Positions 43,360-52,131 of a stretch of DNA of 64,000 bases are shown in pieces. The notes beneath the pieces are model-generated. The model saw only the letters and a list, made by a program, of their open reading frames with translations, did not search any database and was not told the origin of the DNA. Source of the stretch: Gammaproteobacteria bacterium. Lineage in GTDB: Bacteria; Pseudomonadota; Gammaproteobacteria; Competibacterales; Competibacteraceae. The DNA is taken from assembly GCA_024235135.1 (NCBI GenBank), contig JACKMZ010000008.1, positions 108,735-172,734 on the forward strand, given 5' to 3'. The position numbers were made by a program, and so were the translations under genes. Positions within the stretch are counted from its first letter, which is position 1; each line of letters begins with the position of its first letter.

Positions 43360-43690
43360 GAGTATCGCTCGATTGGGTGGTTCGTTCGTTGTTGGTTTTT
43401 TGCAACGCAGGTGTTTGCAAATCAAAAATAGCGACGGCATGAGTCTGGCAGCGGCGCTGCCAAACCACGCGAGGCGCATCCGGTCCCGTGTAAGGGCCCG
43501 ACCATAGGCGCCAGGAGGGATATGGGGGAAAATTATAGCATCGGCTGTGACAGACGATGCTTTGGGAGTTACGAAGGCCGGTGAGACAGTCAAAAATCAG
43601 CCGGATACACCCAGGCTTCGGGGGTCCGACGGACCCCCGAGGGCGAATAGGGCATCGCGTAAAACGGCGTCGATGCCGGATCGGCGATGC
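43360..43690. other. gene-free region upstream of maeB
   Basis: About 330 bases with no supported gene. It holds the maeB leader (minus strand, with an AT-rich stretch and two TTGCAA words near 43400-43430 whose role is unclear) and a strong stem-loop described separately. Confidence 0.5.
43619..43639 (-). terminator. terminator-like stem-loop after the PLDc_N gene
   Basis: CGGGGGTCC, loop GAC, GGACCCCCG: a perfect 9-bp stem about 50 bases after the stop of the small membrane protein gene on the minus strand. No T-run, so likely but not certain. Confidence 0.5.
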
Positions 43691-43876
43691 TCAGGCGCCT
43701 CGTGGTCCCAGGAAAAACCACAGTATCACCCCCAGTAACGGCAGCAACAGAATCAAAACCACCCACAGCACTTTACGGCCGGTCGTGGCGGAACTCTGTA
43801 CCGTACTGATGATGGCCCAGATATCGGCGACCAGGACCAGCAAACCAAACACGCCGCTGACATTGATATCGATCAT
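43691..43876 (-). CDS. Small membrane protein, PLDc_N family
   Basis: 61 residues with two hydrophobic helices separated by a charged turn (TGRKVLW), ending WFFLGPRGA. This matches the PLDc_N (phospholipase D-nuclease N-terminal) module found alone in many bacteria. An AAGGAG ribosome-binding site precedes the ATG. Function unknown. Confidence 0.8.
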   Translation of the reverse strand: MIDINVSGVFGLLVLVADIWAIISTVQSSATTGRKVLWVVLILLLPLLGVILWFFLGPRGA

Positions 43877-43977
43877 GACCCGCCCACTCCTTCATTCAAG
43901 GGACAAAACTGACGATGACCCGTCGCTTGAGACGGCTCTTTTATCTATTTCGCTGACCACTACCCACCCGGTTTCCG

Positions 43978-44436
43978 TCATCGATGGACTTCCGGGGTCT
44001 TGGCGGCATCCGGTCGGGAAGCGATCACCGCCATGGTCAGGCGGGATACGCACACCAACTGATTGTGTTCGTTGCTGATGCGGATGTCCCACAGTTGCGT
44101 GGTGCTACCGATATGCAGGGGTCGCGCCGTGCCGTACACGAAACCCGAGCTGACCGAGCGCACGTGGTTGGCGTTGATTTCCAGCCCAACGCAATGTTTT
44201 TGGCCGCTATCCTCGGAAAAAAAAGCCGCTACGCTGCCCAGGGTTTCCGCCAGCACCACCGAAGCGCCTCCGTGCAGGATGCCGGCGGGTTGAATGGTCC
44301 GATGATCGACTGGCATGCGAGCCCTGAGGTAGTCATCCCCGATTTCCAGGAACTCGATGCCGATATGCTCCACCAGGGTGCCGGCGGCGCCCGCGTTGAG
44401 TTGTTCGAGGGTAAAGGGTACGCGCCAAATGCTCAT
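43978..44436 (-). CDS. Hotdog-fold acyl-CoA thioesterase (YdiI/PaaI type)
   Basis: 152 residues. The hotdog helix carries GILHGGASVVLAETLGS, with the catalytic Glu in LAETLG and the HGG motif before it. Hydrolyses acyl- or aroyl-CoA esters; substrate not predictable. Separate from the PLDc_N gene by about 100 bases and divergent from the moxR operon. Confidence 0.9.
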   Translation of the reverse strand: MSIWRVPFTLEQLNAGAAGTLVEHIGIEFLEIGDDYLRARMPVDHRTIQPAGILHGGASVVLAETLGSVAAFFSEDSGQKHCVGLEINANHVRSVSSGFVYGTARPLHIGSTTQLWDIRISNEHNQLVCVSRLTMAVIASRPDAAKTPEVHR

Positions 44437-44598
44437 GACGAAATCACTATGTAGTCACGGATGATGAGAGATTGTGGTCAAATGATAGCCGCGTTGTCAT
44501 TCGTTTTCCCTTTGACGTGTTGTAGACTGCGTGCGGTTTATGAACACACGGGCCGATCGGGGGGTGTTAATCCACCACCTCGCGAGAGGCCGCACGCG

Positions 44599-45624
44599 AT
44601 GTCCCATACTGACCCGACAATGACTGAACGAATCCCGGAAACGAGCTTAGCCAGCGAATCCGTCCGATCGGTTTTCCGCTTGCTGCAGGAACAGATTCAA
44701 ACCCGCATCATTGGACAGCAGGCGTTGGTCGATCGTCTGCTCATCGCCTTGCTGGCCAATGGCCATTTGCTGGTGGAAGGTGCGCCCGGCCTGGCCAAAA
44801 CCACCGCCATCAAGGAATTGGCCAGCCGGGTGGAGGGGGATTTTCAGCGTATTCAGTTCACCCCGGATCTCTTGCCCGCCGACCTGACCGGAACCGAAAT
44901 ATTCCGTTCCCAGACCGGCGCGTTCGAGTTCCGGCGCGGGCCGTTGTTTCATAATCTGTTGCTGGCGGACGAAGTGAATCGCGCGCCGGCCAAGGTGCAG
45001 TCCGCGTTGTTGGAGGCGATGGGCGAACGGCAAGTGACGGTCGGCCAGGAAACCTATGCGTTGCCCCAGTTGTTCCTGGTGATGGCGACGCAAAACCCCA
45101 TTGAGCAGGAAGGCACCTATCCGCTGCCCGAAGCGCAACTGGATCGCTTTTTGATGCATGTGCGCATCCACTATCCCGATGCTGGCAGCGAATTGAAGAT
45201 CCTGGCGCTGGCGCGGGAGCAGGCTTGCCAAGCCATCGACGCCGTCAGCGTGACTGATCCGGTGGTCACCCAGTATCAGGTTTTTCAGGCGCAGCACGAA
45301 GTCCTGGAGCTGTATCTCGCGCCCCGTCTGGAGGAATATCTCGTGGAGTTGCTGTTGGCGACCCGCGATCCTCGGCCGTATGGCGAGCAACTGGCGCGTT
45401 GGGTGAGTTTCGGCGCCAGTCCGCGCGGGACCATCGCGCTGGACCGCTGCGCGCGCGCCCATGCCTGGTTGCAGGGGCGGGATTATGTATCGCCGGAAGA
45501 TATCCATGCGGTCATCCACGATACGCTGCGCCATCGGGTCTTGTTGTCCTTCGAGGCGGAAGCCGACGGTATCAGCGCCGATCAATTCATCGACGAATTG
45601 CTGCTGCGGGTTCCCGTGCCCTGA
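44599..45624 (+). CDS. MoxR-family AAA+ ATPase
   Basis: 341 residues from the ATG at 44599 (MSHTDPTMTE); the longer frame to 44461 covers the promoter region. Walker A GAPGLAKTT (61-69), Walker B LLLADEVNRAPAK, sensor 1 MATQNP, and the MoxR lid domain with LYLAPRLEEYLVELL. MoxR proteins act as chaperones that mature or insert metal cofactors together with VWA proteins. A DUF4381 gene and a VWA gene follow directly; the usual DUF58 gene is missing. Confidence 0.92.
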   Translation: MSHTDPTMTERIPETSLASESVRSVFRLLQEQIQTRIIGQQALVDRLLIALLANGHLLVEGAPGLAKTTAIKELASRVEGDFQRIQFTPDLLPADLTGTEIFRSQTGAFEFRRGPLFHNLLLADEVNRAPAKVQSALLEAMGERQVTVGQETYALPQLFLVMATQNPIEQEGTYPLPEAQLDRFLMHVRIHYPDAGSELKILALAREQACQAIDAVSVTDPVVTQYQVFQAQHEVLELYLAPRLEEYLVELLLATRDPRPYGEQLARWVSFGASPRGTIALDRCARAHAWLQGRDYVSPEDIHAVIHDTLRHRVLLSFEAEADGISADQFIDELLLRVPVP

Positions 45625-45660
45625 CGGTAGGGCCCGTTACCCTGGGTGGGCGAGGCATTC

Positions 45661-46131
45661 ATGAACAGTTCTCCGTTAGACGCCTTGCGCGACATCCATT
45701 TACCGCCGACGCCCGACTGGTGGCCCCCGGCAGTGGGTTGGTGGATCATACTGGTGATGTCGCTGGCCGCGCTGGCCATCCTGGGGCGGCGGCTTTATCA
45801 CGTTTACCGTCGTGGGCGGCGTCGACGTCGAGGGTTGCGCGCTTTGGCCGAGTTGTGCGAGGCGCTCGAAAAGGGCGGAAATCCCGCGCGGTTCGCCGGC
45901 GAAGTGTCGTTATTGCTGCGCCGGGTGGCCCTGAACCGTTGTCCCCCGGAATCGGTGGCGGGTCTGTTCGGTCTGGACTGGTTGCGGTTCCTGGACGAAA
46001 ACGGCGGCCAGGGGGGATTCGTCAACGGTCCCGGACAGGTCTTGCGCGATGCGCCCTATCGACGGCAGGCCCCGGTCGACGTGCCCGCCTTGACGGCCTT
46101 GGCGCGGGATTGGCTGCGTCGGAATTGTTGA
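45661..46131 (+). CDS. DUF4381 membrane protein
   Basis: 156 residues from the ATG at 45661 (MNSSPLDALRDIHLPPTPDW), with GAGG six bases upstream. The N-terminal LRDIHLPPTPDWWPPAVGWW is the DUF4381 signature, followed by one membrane helix (WIILVMSLAALAILG) and a basic cytosolic part. Known in moxR-DUF58-DUF4381-VWA operons, as here. Confidence 0.88.
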   Translation: MNSSPLDALRDIHLPPTPDWWPPAVGWWIILVMSLAALAILGRRLYHVYRRGRRRRRGLRALAELCEALEKGGNPARFAGEVSLLLRRVALNRCPPESVAGLFGLDWLRFLDENGGQGGFVNGPGQVLRDAPYRRQAPVDVPALTALARDWLRRNC

Positions 46132-46155
46132 TCACCTATTGCCTGGATTCCCCCC

Positions 46156-47151
46156 ATGTTCAGCGAATTCCATTTTCTAAGGCCGTTGTGGCTGTTGAGC
46201 TTGCCGGTGTTCGCCTTGTTGCTGTGGGGATTGCGCCGACGCCATACCGGGGACGATGCCTGGCGGGCGATTTGCGATCCCCATTTGTTGCCGCATCTGT
46301 TGGTCGGCGATGCTGCTGTTGCCCGTTACGGGTTTCTGGCGGTACTGGGCGTGGCTTGGCTGGTGGTCGTGGTGGCTCTGGCGGGGCCGACCTGGTCCCA
46401 GCGCGCGCAGCAGACTTATCAATTGCAGAAGGCCCGGGTTATCGCCCTGGACCTGTCGCTGTCCATGTTGGCTGGCGATCTGCAACCTTCGCGCCTGGCC
46501 CAGGCCCGTTTCAAAGTGGAGGATATTCTACGGCGCAATCGGGAAGGCGTTACCGGATTGGTGGCGTTTGCCGGGGATGCGTTTACGGTCGCGCCGCTGA
46601 CCCACGATACGGCCACCATTCAAGCCCTGTTGGATACGCTGGAACCCAGCATCATGCCGGTTCAGGGCAGCCGTCTCGATCGCGCCCTGGACAAGGCCGC
46701 CGCCTTGCTGAAACAGGCCGGGTACCCACGGGGCGAAATCATACTGGTCACGGACAGCCCCGCCGACCAGGCCGCTCGTGAACAGGCCCTGAAGCTGCGC
46801 CAACAAGGAATACGCGTTTCGGTACTGATGACCGGCACGGTGGCGGGCGCGCCGATTCCGCTCAAGGACCAGGGGTTTTTGAAGGGTCAGGATGGCAGCA
46901 TCGTGATCGCGCGCCTGGATGAGCCCAGTTTGATGGCGCTCGCCCAGGCGGGCGGCGGACGGCATGCTTTGCTGCGCACGGACAACGGGGATCTGAATTG
47001 GCTGCTGGCGCCGGACGATGGTCTTCCCTTGGGTGCGTCGATCAGTCGCTCCGATCAGGAGACGCTGTCATGGCGGGAAGAAGGGCCCTGGTTGGTTTTA
47101 TTGCTGCTGCCCCTGGCGGCGGTGGCCTTTCGCCGGGGTTGGTTGGGTTGA
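46156..47151 (+). CDS. VWA-domain membrane protein (BatA/BatB-like)
   Basis: 331 residues. Two N-terminal helices (about 8-26 and 58-77), a von Willebrand A domain with the metal site D99-L-S101-L-S103 and IILVTDSPADQ, and a C-terminal helix (about 308-325). It is anchored with the VWA domain in the periplasm or cytosol. Last gene of the operon; it probably works with the MoxR ATPase in maturing a metalloenzyme. Confidence 0.9.
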   Translation: MFSEFHFLRPLWLLSLPVFALLLWGLRRRHTGDDAWRAICDPHLLPHLLVGDAAVARYGFLAVLGVAWLVVVVALAGPTWSQRAQQTYQLQKARVIALDLSLSMLAGDLQPSRLAQARFKVEDILRRNREGVTGLVAFAGDAFTVAPLTHDTATIQALLDTLEPSIMPVQGSRLDRALDKAAALLKQAGYPRGEIILVTDSPADQAAREQALKLRQQGIRVSVLMTGTVAGAPIPLKDQGFLKGQDGSIVIARLDEPSLMALAQAGGGRHALLRTDNGDLNWLLAPDDGLPLGASISRSDQETLSWREEGPWLVLLLLPLAAVAFRRGWLG

Positions 47152-47228
47152 GTGGCGCTCGCCGGGCGTCGCCGCTTAAACGAACGGCGGTAAGCGGCGG
47201 GCCTCTTACTGATTCCGGGAAATGTTGA

Positions 47229-47247
47229 GGGCCTGACGAGCAGGCCC
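47229..47247. terminator. bidirectional terminator between VWA gene and malyl-CoA lyase
   Basis: GGGCCTG, loop ACGAG, CAGGCCC: a 7-bp stem that extends with GTTG/CAAC beyond one mismatch. It lies between two convergent genes, 12 bases after the malyl-CoA lyase stop. Confidence 0.6.
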
Positions 47248-47258
47248 CAACGTCAAGG

Positions 47259-48311
47259 TCAGAAACCGTACAACTCTCGATACTCGGGATCGCGTTCGGC
47301 AATCAGCTTGGCCAGATTGAACACCACCTGACATTGTTTGAAGGTGGCGTCATCCTGCATCTTGCCTTCGATCATCACCGCGCCGCTGCCGTCCGGCATG
47401 GCCGCGATAACCCGCTTGGCCCATTTGACTTCATCCGGGTCGGGGCTGAACACTTTCTTGGCGATGAGAATTTGATTGGGATGCAGGCTCCAGGCGCCGA
47501 CGCAGCCTAATAAAAAGGCGTTACGGAACTGGTCCTCGCAGGCCACCAGATCGGCGATGTCGCCAAAGGGGCCGTAAAATGGCAGGGCGCCCACGCTGGC
47601 GCAGGCGTCGACCATGCGGCTGATTGTGTAATGCCAGAGATCTTGCTGGGCCGTGGGACGCTCGGCTTCCGGGTTGACGGGGTCAGGGTCGGTACGCACC
47701 AGATAGCCAGGATGGCCACCGCCGACACGGGTGGTCTTCATCCGCCGAGAGGCGGCCAGATCGGCCGGACCCAAGCTCATACCCTGCATCCGCGGACTCG
47801 CGTTGGCGATGTCTTCGACGTTGGCGACGCCCAGCGCGGTTTCCAGAATGGCGTGAATCAGGATGGGTCGTTGCAAACCCGCCTTGACCTCCAATTGCGC
47901 CAGCAATTGATCGACGAAATAAATATCCCAAGGGCCTTGGACCTTGGGCACCATGATGACATCCAGCTTGTCGCCCACTTCGCCGACGAGGCGCAGTAAA
48001 TCATCGAGAAACCAGGGACTGTCCAAACTGTTGACGCGGGTCCAGAGTTGAGTCGTGCCGAAATCCGTTTCCTTGGCGATGCTGACCAGTCCTTCGCGGG
48101 CGTCGATCTTGCGATCGATGGGCACGGCGTCCTCCAGATTGCCGAGGATGATGTCCACTTTTTTGGCGATATCCCCAACTTTGGCCGCCATTTTTGGGTT
48201 GCTGGGATCGAAGAAGTGGATCATCCGGGAAGGCCGGACCGGAATCTCACGCACCGGATCGGGCGCACCGACGACCTTAGCTTTGAAAAAATCACGGGGG
48301 CTACGGAACAT
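47259..48311 (-). CDS. mcl: Malyl-CoA / beta-methylmalyl-CoA lyase (HpcH/HpaI family)
   Basis: 350 residues from the ATG at 48311 (MFRSPRDFFKAK); GGAG lies seven bases upstream and the ATG at 48323 would use no such site. Typical malyl-CoA lyase: LGNLEDAVPIDRK with the metal-binding acid, ETALGVANVEDIA, and the C-terminal HPNQILIAKKVFSPD. Cleaves L-malyl-CoA to glyoxylate and acetyl-CoA, or beta-methylmalyl-CoA to glyoxylate and propionyl-CoA. No other serine-cycle or hydroxypropionate-cycle gene is in the window. Confidence 0.9.
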   Translation of the reverse strand: MFRSPRDFFKAKVVGAPDPVREIPVRPSRMIHFFDPSNPKMAAKVGDIAKKVDIILGNLEDAVPIDRKIDAREGLVSIAKETDFGTTQLWTRVNSLDSPWFLDDLLRLVGEVGDKLDVIMVPKVQGPWDIYFVDQLLAQLEVKAGLQRPILIHAILETALGVANVEDIANASPRMQGMSLGPADLAASRRMKTTRVGGGHPGYLVRTDPDPVNPEAERPTAQQDLWHYTISRMVDACASVGALPFYGPFGDIADLVACEDQFRNAFLLGCVGAWSLHPNQILIAKKVFSPDPDEVKWAKRVIAAMPDGSGAVMIEGKMQDDATFKQCQVVFNLAKLIAERDPEYRELYGF

Positions 48312-48420
48312 TGAGTTCTCCATCTAGTTAATAGTGACCTTGCTTTTGGCTGTCGCACTGCATCATAACATGCGTCCAGATGGGGGCGTTAATCCAAGCC
48401 CGGTCGTAACCGCTTTCGCA

Positions 48421-49245
48421 TTAGCCGCTTATCGCCGGTTCCGGTTGCGCCGTCGTCGCCAGACAGCCCGTCAACCAATCCAGAATGCGATCGGCCACCG
48501 TTCGCCACTCGCGTTCGAGCATCATGGCGTGACCCATGTCGGAAAATGTGGTGGCCTCGACGCCGTAGGTGCGGGCGGTGTCGTGCACGATACCGGTGGA
48601 AAAGAAGGCATCGTGCTCGGCGCCTAGCACCAGCATCGGCACGTTGGGCTTTTTCGCCGGATTCAAGGGATTCAGGCCGAGCATGTCCAAGGACACGCGT
48701 ACCGATTCACCCCCAAACAAATGCGCGTAATCGATAACGCTGTGCATCGGGGTGTTTTTGGAGAACAGCGCCTGATGGAGAATGGCCGGTTGGCCATAAC
48801 CCGGCCCCAATTGCTGGATAAGGGCTAGTTGCCAAAGCAATAGCGGGTTGCTGACCCCCATGCCGACTATGGACGCCAACAAGCCATGGGGCGGCGTCGA
48901 TGCCATCAACACCACCCCCGTGGCATCGTTCTTCTCCAGAAACTTCTGGATTATCATGCCGCCCATCGAGTGGCCGATCAGCACCGGCGGCCGGTCGAAA
49001 CAGCTTACCACCCGCTCAAGATCCGCCACATAGTCGGCCAGGCTATGCCAAGGCAGTTGTTCTCGCCCCTCACTGAATCCATGTCCACGCAAGCTGAAGG
49101 CATGTGAACGATAGCCGCAATCGGCGAAGTGCGGCAGAAAATGGACGTCCCATACCGCCGCGTCGGCAAACGCGCCGTGCACGAACAACAGCGGAACGGG
49201 GTGCGCTTCCTCGGCCGGGTGGCGACTGATCATTTCCAGCTTCAT
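48421..49245 (-). CDS. Alpha/beta hydrolase
   Basis: 274 residues. Nucleophile elbow GHSMGG (Ser near residue 94), acid in LVLGAEHDAFF and histidine in DMGHAMML complete the triad; the oxyanion segment is LFVHGAFADAAVW. Cytosolic, no signal. Substrate unknown. About 110 bases upstream (on its strand, downstream) of malyl-CoA lyase, so a shared transcript is possible. Confidence 0.88.
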   Translation of the reverse strand: MKLEMISRHPAEEAHPVPLLFVHGAFADAAVWDVHFLPHFADCGYRSHAFSLRGHGFSEGREQLPWHSLADYVADLERVVSCFDRPPVLIGHSMGGMIIQKFLEKNDATGVVLMASTPPHGLLASIVGMGVSNPLLLWQLALIQQLGPGYGQPAILHQALFSKNTPMHSVIDYAHLFGGESVRVSLDMLGLNPLNPAKKPNVPMLVLGAEHDAFFSTGIVHDTARTYGVEATTFSDMGHAMMLEREWRTVADRILDWLTGCLATTAQPEPAISG

Positions 49246-49626
49246 GAGCTTGTTGCCTTCAAGCTAGGGCCGCCTTGCCGAGAAAATCCAGCAAATGGCC
49301 GTGGATAAGATGACCCAAATAAGAACATTGAGATGATCGCAATCCTTGTTTATTCTTGAGCCTTTTGCGAGAAAGTACAAAATGATTAAGGCCATGGTGT
49401 CCATCCTGGACTACTGGAACACACGACTATCATGATTAATGTTACCAAGGGATGGCATTGGTTGCAGAATCATTACAGAATGAATCAACCACACTGTCTT
49501 TAGTAATTTGATAATTGAGGCAAAATCCCGTCGCTATCCGGTATATGGCGCAACGCGCTCAGCGTGACGCCGGTGTTGGGCGCGTCGGTTTATGCAGCCT
49601 CGAACCAACCAGGTTGAGGTCTAGGC
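49246..49626. other. gene-free divergent region before mmd operon
   Basis: About 380 bases between the hydrolase and mmdA, more AT-rich than its neighbours from 49300 to 49520, so it probably holds both divergent promoters. A TGGCAT...TTGCA pair at 49453-49466 has the wrong spacing for sigma-54. No gene or confident site seen. Confidence 0.5.
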
Positions 49627-51189
49627 GTGAACGAATTTCCCACAGAAATCATGCAGACCCGCATCAAGGAATTGCGGGAAAAACAAGCGCAAATACGCCA
49701 AGGCGGCGGTTCAAAAGGCATCGAGAAACAACATGCGCAAGGCAAGCTGACCGCCCGCGAACGCATCGATGCATTGGTCGATCCCGGCAGTTTTCACGAA
49801 CTGATGATGTTCGCCGAGCACCGCGCCACGCTGTTTGGGATGGAGCAGAAGAAATTCCCCGGCGAGGGGGTGATCACCGGCACCGGCTCCGTCGATGGCC
49901 GGGGCATTCATGTGGCCAGTCATGACTTCACCGTAGCCGGTGGATCGGCCGGTGAGGTCCATTGCGACAAGATCACCGACATGATGAAGAGCGCCATGCG
50001 CACGGGCACGCCCTTCGTCCTATTCAACGACTCCGCCGGCGCCCGCGTTCAGGAAGGCATCGACAGCCTGGCCGCGTACGGGAGGATTTTTTATCAGAAC
50101 ACCATGTTGTCCGGCGTCGTTCCCCAGATTTCCCTGATCTGCGGTCCCTGCGCGGGCGGCGCGGTCTACAGCCCGGCCCTGACCGATTTCATCATCCAGA
50201 CTCGGCAGGCGCGGATGTTCATCACGGGACCGGACGTCATCAGAAACGTGACCGGCGAGGAAATCAGCCAGGATCAACTTGGTGGTCCGGATGCGCACAT
50301 GCGGCGCTCGGGCGTTTGCCATTTCATCGCCGAGGACGACCATGACGCGGTGCGCATCTGCAAGAAGCTGTTGTCTTTCCTCCCCTCCAACTATTTGGAA
50401 GCCCCGCCCCGCGCGCCTTTCGACGAGACCATCGAACTCGATGAAAGCTTGAATTACATCATCCCCGACGACCCGAAAAAACCGCACGACGTCAAGGATA
50501 TCATCCGGCGCGTCGTGGACAACGGCGATTTCCTGGAAGTGCATGCCAACTTCGCGGAGAACATCGTCGTCGGTTTTGCCCGCATCATGGGGCGCTCGGT
50601 CGGCATCATCGGCAATCAGCCCAAAGTCATGGCGGGTTGCGTGGACCTCAACAGCGCCGACAAGGCGGCCCGCTTCATCCGGTTCTGCAACGCCTTCAAT
50701 ATCCCGCTGATCACCTTCGTGGACGTGCCCGGCTTTTTGCCCGGCGTGTACCAGGAACACAACGGCATCATTCGTCATGGCGCCAAGATGCTGTATGCCT
50801 ATTCCGAGAGCACAGTGCCCAAAATCACGGTCATCGTGCGCAAGGCCTACGGCGGCGCCTATCTGGCCATGTGTTCCAAGGATTTGGGCGCGGATCGCGT
50901 CGCGGCCTGGCCGACGGCGGAAGTCGCCGTGATGGGGGCGGAAGGCGCGGCCAGCATCGTGTTTCGCCGGGAAATCGAAGAGGCGGCGGACAAGGATAGC
51001 AAACGCAAGGAATTGATCGAACATTACCGTTCCCAGTTCGCGACGCCCTATTTCGCCGCCGCCCGGCGCTTGGTGGACGATGTGATCGAACCGGCCGAAA
51101 CCCGGCTGTTCTTGGCTTCGGCGCTGGAATCCACTCATACCAAGCGTGAAGCCCGTCCCGCCAAGAAAACAGGCAACATCCCCCTGTGA
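49627..51189 (+). CDS. mmdA: Methylmalonyl-CoA decarboxylase carboxyltransferase subunit (MmdA)
   Basis: 520 residues from a GTG (MNEFPTEIMQTR), GAGGT about 11 bases upstream; an ATG at 49651 is an alternative. Two-domain crotonase-fold carboxyltransferase of the PccB/MmdA type: DSAGARVQEGIDSLAAYG, GPCAGGAVYSPALTDF, DVPGFLPG, KAYGGAYLAMCSK. By sequence alone it could be the beta subunit of propionyl-CoA carboxylase. However, OadG-, biotin carrier- and OadB-like genes follow, and no biotin carboxylase gene is near. So it most likely transfers CO2 from methylmalonyl-CoA to the carrier biotin. Confidence 0.88.
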   Translation: MNEFPTEIMQTRIKELREKQAQIRQGGGSKGIEKQHAQGKLTARERIDALVDPGSFHELMMFAEHRATLFGMEQKKFPGEGVITGTGSVDGRGIHVASHDFTVAGGSAGEVHCDKITDMMKSAMRTGTPFVLFNDSAGARVQEGIDSLAAYGRIFYQNTMLSGVVPQISLICGPCAGGAVYSPALTDFIIQTRQARMFITGPDVIRNVTGEEISQDQLGGPDAHMRRSGVCHFIAEDDHDAVRICKKLLSFLPSNYLEAPPRAPFDETIELDESLNYIIPDDPKKPHDVKDIIRRVVDNGDFLEVHANFAENIVVGFARIMGRSVGIIGNQPKVMAGCVDLNSADKAARFIRFCNAFNIPLITFVDVPGFLPGVYQEHNGIIRHGAKMLYAYSESTVPKITVIVRKAYGGAYLAMCSKDLGADRVAAWPTAEVAVMGAEGAASIVFRREIEEAADKDSKRKELIEHYRSQFATPYFAAARRLVDDVIEPAETRLFLASALESTHTKREARPAKKTGNIPL

Positions 51190-51322
51190 CGGCGTGTCCA
51201 TGGCCTATCGCCAGGGTCGCTACCGGGCAAGATCCCATCAATGGGGGCGACACCCCGAGGACTGCCGGCGTATCGAGCCAACCTATCCGAACTTAGGGTG
51301 ACCCTACGGAGATCGCGGAATC

Positions 51323-51649
51323 ATGTCAGATTTTACTCAAGCCCTCACGCTTTCCGTTGTCGGCGTGGGCACGGTGTATAGCGCACTGATCGTCACCGGC
51401 CTCGTGGTCGGCTTGATCGGGCGTCTTACCAAGGCCAAGCCGCCTGTCCCCGCCGCTAAATCCGCGCCGCTGCCGGAGGAATCGTTTAGCGGCGTGGACA
51501 GGCATGTTTTGGTTCTGCTGGCGGCGGCCGCCACCGTGGCGGTCAAGCGCCCGGTACGCATCCGCCGGGTGCGTTTCGTCAGTCACAAACAGGTGCCGGA
51601 ACTCTGGGCTGCGGTGGGCCGCGCCGATTATTCCGAAAGAAAACGATAG
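51323..51649 (+). CDS. mmdD: OadG/MmdD-like small membrane subunit
   Basis: 108 residues. One N-terminal membrane helix (about 8-34, LTLSVVGVGTVYSALIVTG), a proline-rich linker and a second hydrophobic stretch (VLVLLAAAATVAV) followed by a basic tail. This is the gamma/delta-type subunit that holds the decarboxylase complex together. It sits 133 bases after mmdA and 48 before the biotin carrier. Confidence 0.85.
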   Translation: MSDFTQALTLSVVGVGTVYSALIVTGLVVGLIGRLTKAKPPVPAAKSAPLPEESFSGVDRHVLVLLAAAATVAVKRPVRIRRVRFVSHKQVPELWAAVGRADYSERKR

Positions 51650-51697
51650 AGCGTTACCCCACCTACAGAACCCAACCGTAATCAGGAATTCATCACA

Positions 51698-52075
51698 ATG
51701 AAGCTTAAAATTACTCTGGATGGCGTCACCTACGAAGTGGACGTTGAATTCGTCGACGAAGAGAGTGGCGCCGCGCCGACTCCAGCCCCGTCCAAACCCG
51801 CTCCGACCAGTACGCCGCAGTTGAAGACGGCCGCCGCGAAGCCGGCTGGGGCCGTACCCAGCGGTGGCGATGTCACCTGCCCACTGTCGGGCACGGTTTT
51901 CAAGATACTGGTCAAGGTGGGTGAACGGGTGGATACCGGTCAGGATTTGATCGTCCTCGAAGCGATGAAGATGGAGACCAACATCGTCGCCGCCGTGCCG
52001 GGTGTCGTCAAGAACATCCCGGTGGCCGAAGGGGACGCGGTAAGCCAGGGACAGCTATTGATCGAGTTCGAATAG
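51698..52075 (+). CDS. mmdC: Biotin carboxyl carrier protein (MmdC)
   Basis: 125 residues. A short N-terminal beta region, an Ala/Pro-rich flexible linker (about 25-55), and a biotinyl domain with the biotin lysine K91 in EAMKMETN. It shuttles the carboxyl group from MmdA to the membrane subunit MmdB. Confidence 0.93.
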   Translation: MKLKITLDGVTYEVDVEFVDEESGAAPTPAPSKPAPTSTPQLKTAAAKPAGAVPSGGDVTCPLSGTVFKILVKVGERVDTGQDLIVLEAMKMETNIVAAVPGVVKNIPVAEGDAVSQGQLLIEFE

Positions 52076-52131
52076 ACTCGCCGAGTCGCGGACTGGGCTT
52101 ACATTGACCTTTCACAGGGATTAATCGAGCT

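Noticed and set aside
45399..46781. 460-codon frame spanning the end of moxR, DUF4381 and part of the VWA gene
   Set aside because: Low-complexity Arg/Gly/Ala composition, and it overlaps three genes with clear domains in another frame.
49453..49466. TGGCAT...TTGCA pair before the mmd operon as a sigma-54 promoter
   Set aside because: GG and GC are only eight bases apart, and RpoN promoters need ten.
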